Shown piece after piece: positions 32,526 through 34,021 of a stretch of 34,021 nt of DNA (positions within the stretch are counted from its first letter, which is position 1; the number at the start of each line of letters is the position of its first letter). The position numbers and the translations under genes were made by a program. Origin of the DNA: an uncultured bacterium (GTDB lineage Bacteria > Krumholzibacteriota > Krumholzibacteriia > LZORAL124-64-63). The DNA lies in the NCBI GenBank assembly GCA_903859215.1, contig CAIOLW010000032.1, positions 1-34,021 of the forward strand, given 5' to 3'. The notes beneath the pieces were generated by a model that worked only from the letters and a program-made list of their open reading frames with translations, made no database searches and had not been told where the DNA came from.

Positions 32526-33176
32526 CTACTCCGCCCAGGGCCGGAAAGAGTCGAAGAACCGCTGGTACTCGACGCCATTCCACAATCCCCCGGCCGCCTT
32601 CCAGGCCACCACCATGTAGATATCCTCGCCGCTGAGCAGGCCGCGGATCCAGAAATCACCCGCGCCATCGGCTCGCTGGGCCTGGATATCGATCCCCTCG
32701 ACCACGCCGCGCTTGCCGAAATCGCGCCGCAAGGCGGTCTGCCGGACGGGATTGACGCCGTAGCCCTTCATCTGCTCGGTGACGGCGGACAGGACCTTGT
32801 CCGCGGCGGCCTGGCCCTTGAGGCCGCGGGCGGCCCCCCGTTGCGAGAAGACCGCGCAACCCTCATTGGTGGCGCCGGCCCGGTCGCAGGTGACATACAC
32901 GACCTGCACCGCCAGCTCCGTGCCGTCGCCGGGGCGGACGTTGGTCCGCGTGTGCAGGCGGGCGCATCCCGTGGGATACGTCACCTGGAAATTGCCCTCC
33001 GGGGACTTGTACTCGATGGAGTTCTTGCTGTCGGACATGCCGCTGAACGACTGCGAGGCGCCTGAGGCCGGGCCCGGGGCAGGCTTGGCGGGCGCCGGTG
33101 CCGCCAGGCACGGGACGGCGACCAGGGTGGCGGTCGCCAAGAGGATGGTCGGCAGGAAGCGGCGCACGTTCTTCAT
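32526..33176 (-). CDS. Exported protein of unknown function
   Basis: The 216-residue product has a signal peptide (residues 1-25, LLATATLVAVPCLA), a Pro/Ala-rich linker (about 26-42) and a mature domain with an EYKSPEGNFQVTYPTGC start, two cysteines that could form a disulfide (VTCDRAG, NEGCAVFS), and a C-terminal VEYQRFFDSFRPW. I do not recognise the family; the pattern is of a small periplasmic or surface lipid-free protein. The open frame extends upstream to 33536 but that part is antisense to the peptidase gene, so ATG 33176, 2 bp after the peptidase stop, is the start. Confidence 0.7.
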   Translation of the reverse strand: MKNVRRFLPTILLATATLVAVPCLAAPAPAKPAPGPASGASQSFSGMSDSKNSIEYKSPEGNFQVTYPTGCARLHTRTNVRPGDGTELAVQVVYVTCDRAGATNEGCAVFSQRGAARGLKGQAAADKVLSAVTEQMKGYGVNPVRQTALRRDFGKRGVVEGIDIQAQRADGAGDFWIRGLLSGEDIYMVVAWKAAGGLWNGVEYQRFFDSFRPWAE

Positions 33177-33178
33177 GG

Positions 33179-34021
33179 TCACGACTCCAGCAGTGATTCG
33201 ACCTGGTCGACGAGTTCTCCGAACAACGCGATGACGTCCTGCATGGGGCCGGGCGAGGCCAGGTCCACGCCACCCAAACGGACTGTCTCGACGGGATAAC
33301 GACTGCACCCCGAACGCAGGATGTCGAGGTATTGTTCCCGCTCGGCGTCGCCGCCGGCCAGCACCCGCCTTGAGAGCGCCACGGCCGCCGAATACGCCGT
33401 GGCGTACTGGTAGACGTAGAAGTTGTAGAAGAAGTGCGGGATGCGGCTCCAGGTGAGCGGGCTGCGCACCGCGTCGAACGCGACCTCGGGGCCCCAGTAC
33501 TTGACCAGCAGCTCCAGGTAGAGCGCGTTCAGCCACTCGGCGGTCAGCGTCCCGCCCTCTTCGCCCAGCTGGTGGATGCGCAGTTCGAACTCGGCGAACA
33601 TCGTCTGCCGGAACACCGTGCTGTTGATCTGCGACAGGTGGTAGTCCAGCAGGTACAGCCGCCGCCGCGGGTCGGTGGTCGTGCGCAGCAGGTGGTCCAT
33701 CGTCAGCAGCTCGTTGAAGGTCGAGGCGACCTCGGCCGTGAAGATGGGATAGTCGCCGTACACGTAGGGCTGGTTCCGCGAGGCCAGCCAGGTGTGCAGC
33801 GAATGGCCCAGCTCGTGCGCCAGGGTGAACGTGTCGCCCAGCTGGCCGCTCCAGTTCAGCAGGATGTACGGCGCCGTGTCGTACGAGCCGCTCGAGTAGC
33901 CGCCGCTGCGCTTGCCCGCGTTCTCGTGCACGTCGATCCAGCCGCCGCCGATGCCGCCCTGCACCGTGCCGACATATGCCGGCCCCAGCGGCGCGAACGC
34001 GTCCAGCAGCATCCGGCAGGC
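33179..34021 (-). CDS. Oligoendopeptidase F-like M3 peptidase (C-terminal part; gene continues beyond window)
   Basis: The visible 280 residues contain the M3 zinc motif HELGHSLHTWLASR with a downstream Glu (FTAEVASTFNE), preceded by GGYSSGSYDTAPYILLNWSG and followed by PHFFYNFYVYQYATAYSAAVAL, all typical of PepF-type oligoendopeptidases. These cut short peptides, in the cytoplasm in most bacteria. The frame is open through the right edge of the window, so the N-terminal half is not seen. It precedes the unknown exported protein in the same direction by 2 bp. Confidence 0.92.
   Translation of the reverse strand, partial: ACRMLLDAFAPLGPAYVGTVQGGIGGGWIDVHENAGKRSGGYSSGSYDTAPYILLNWSGQLGDTFTLAHELGHSLHTWLASRNQPYVYGDYPIFTAEVASTFNELLTMDHLLRTTTDPRRRLYLLDYHLSQINSTVFRQTMFAEFELRIHQLGEEGGTLTAEWLNALYLELLVKYWGPEVAFDAVRSPLTWSRIPHFFYNFYVYQYATAYSAAVALSRRVLAGGDAEREQYLDILRSGCSRYPVETVRLGGVDLASPGPMQDVIALFGELVDQVESLLES

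Noticed and set aside
1-34021. CRISPR arrays, rRNA or tRNA genes
   Set aside because: No regularly spaced direct repeats with unique spacers and no tRNA or rRNA-like sequence were noticed by eye on either strand.

Overview
The window is high-GC bacterial chromosome with dense, often 1-4 bp overlapping genes. Secreted proteins with a FlgD-like C-terminal domain, FG-GAP/VCBS repeats and an ASPIC/UnbV domain, together with TAT-exported iron-sulfur proteins and multiheme cytochromes c, suggest an uncultured Gram-negative lineage of the FCB or candidate-phylum type (Krumholzibacteriota/Eisenbacteria-like). That placement is inference; there is no rRNA or other marker gene here.

Layout. (1) 1-7432: two minus-strand respiratory modules, each ordered tetraheme cytochrome c, TAT-type four-cluster ferredoxin, NrfD-type quinone-interacting membrane protein. 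They are separated by a plus-strand polysaccharide pyruvyl transferase gene whose stop codon shares a TTAA with the last gene of the second module. (2) 7750-12277: a coupled operon of short-chain dehydrogenase, class I methyltransferase and ATP-grasp ligase, then an exported amidase-signature hydrolase. (3) 12298-14710: an AAA/DUF4143 ATPase behind an 18-bp-arm palindrome, a two-cluster-type ferredoxin with a palindrome inside its promoter, and a 116-bp inverted-repeat element. (4) 14711-19558: arginine biosynthesis, argC-argJ-argB-argR on the minus strand and argD divergent, sharing one symmetric ARG-box operator/promoter. (5) 19586-24405: three secreted-protein genes that look lower in GC (M43-type metalloprotease with VCBS repeats, a FlgD-domain protein, a parallel beta-helix protein).

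(6) 24406-27801: a decayed accessory patch holding a broken phage terminase (GpA type) and a C-terminally truncated HNH endonuclease gene that carries three copies of a 14-bp palindrome. (7) 27802-32368: an iron-uptake operon, DtxR-family repressor, feoA, feoB, a FeoB-associated Cys-rich peptide, a DUF2059 protein and an unknown secreted protein, driven from a promoter whose spacer is itself a palindromic operator. (8) 32526-34021: an unknown exported protein and the C-terminal part of an oligoendopeptidase F-like M3 peptidase that leaves the window.

The strongest new-looking signals are the paired respiratory modules headed by a small repeat protein, the symmetric argC/argD control region that predicts a leaderless argC mRNA, the repeated 14-bp palindrome, and the two intergenic inverted-repeat structures around 13.5 and 14.6 kb. 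Nothing here proves a wholly new system; all annotation is by eye.
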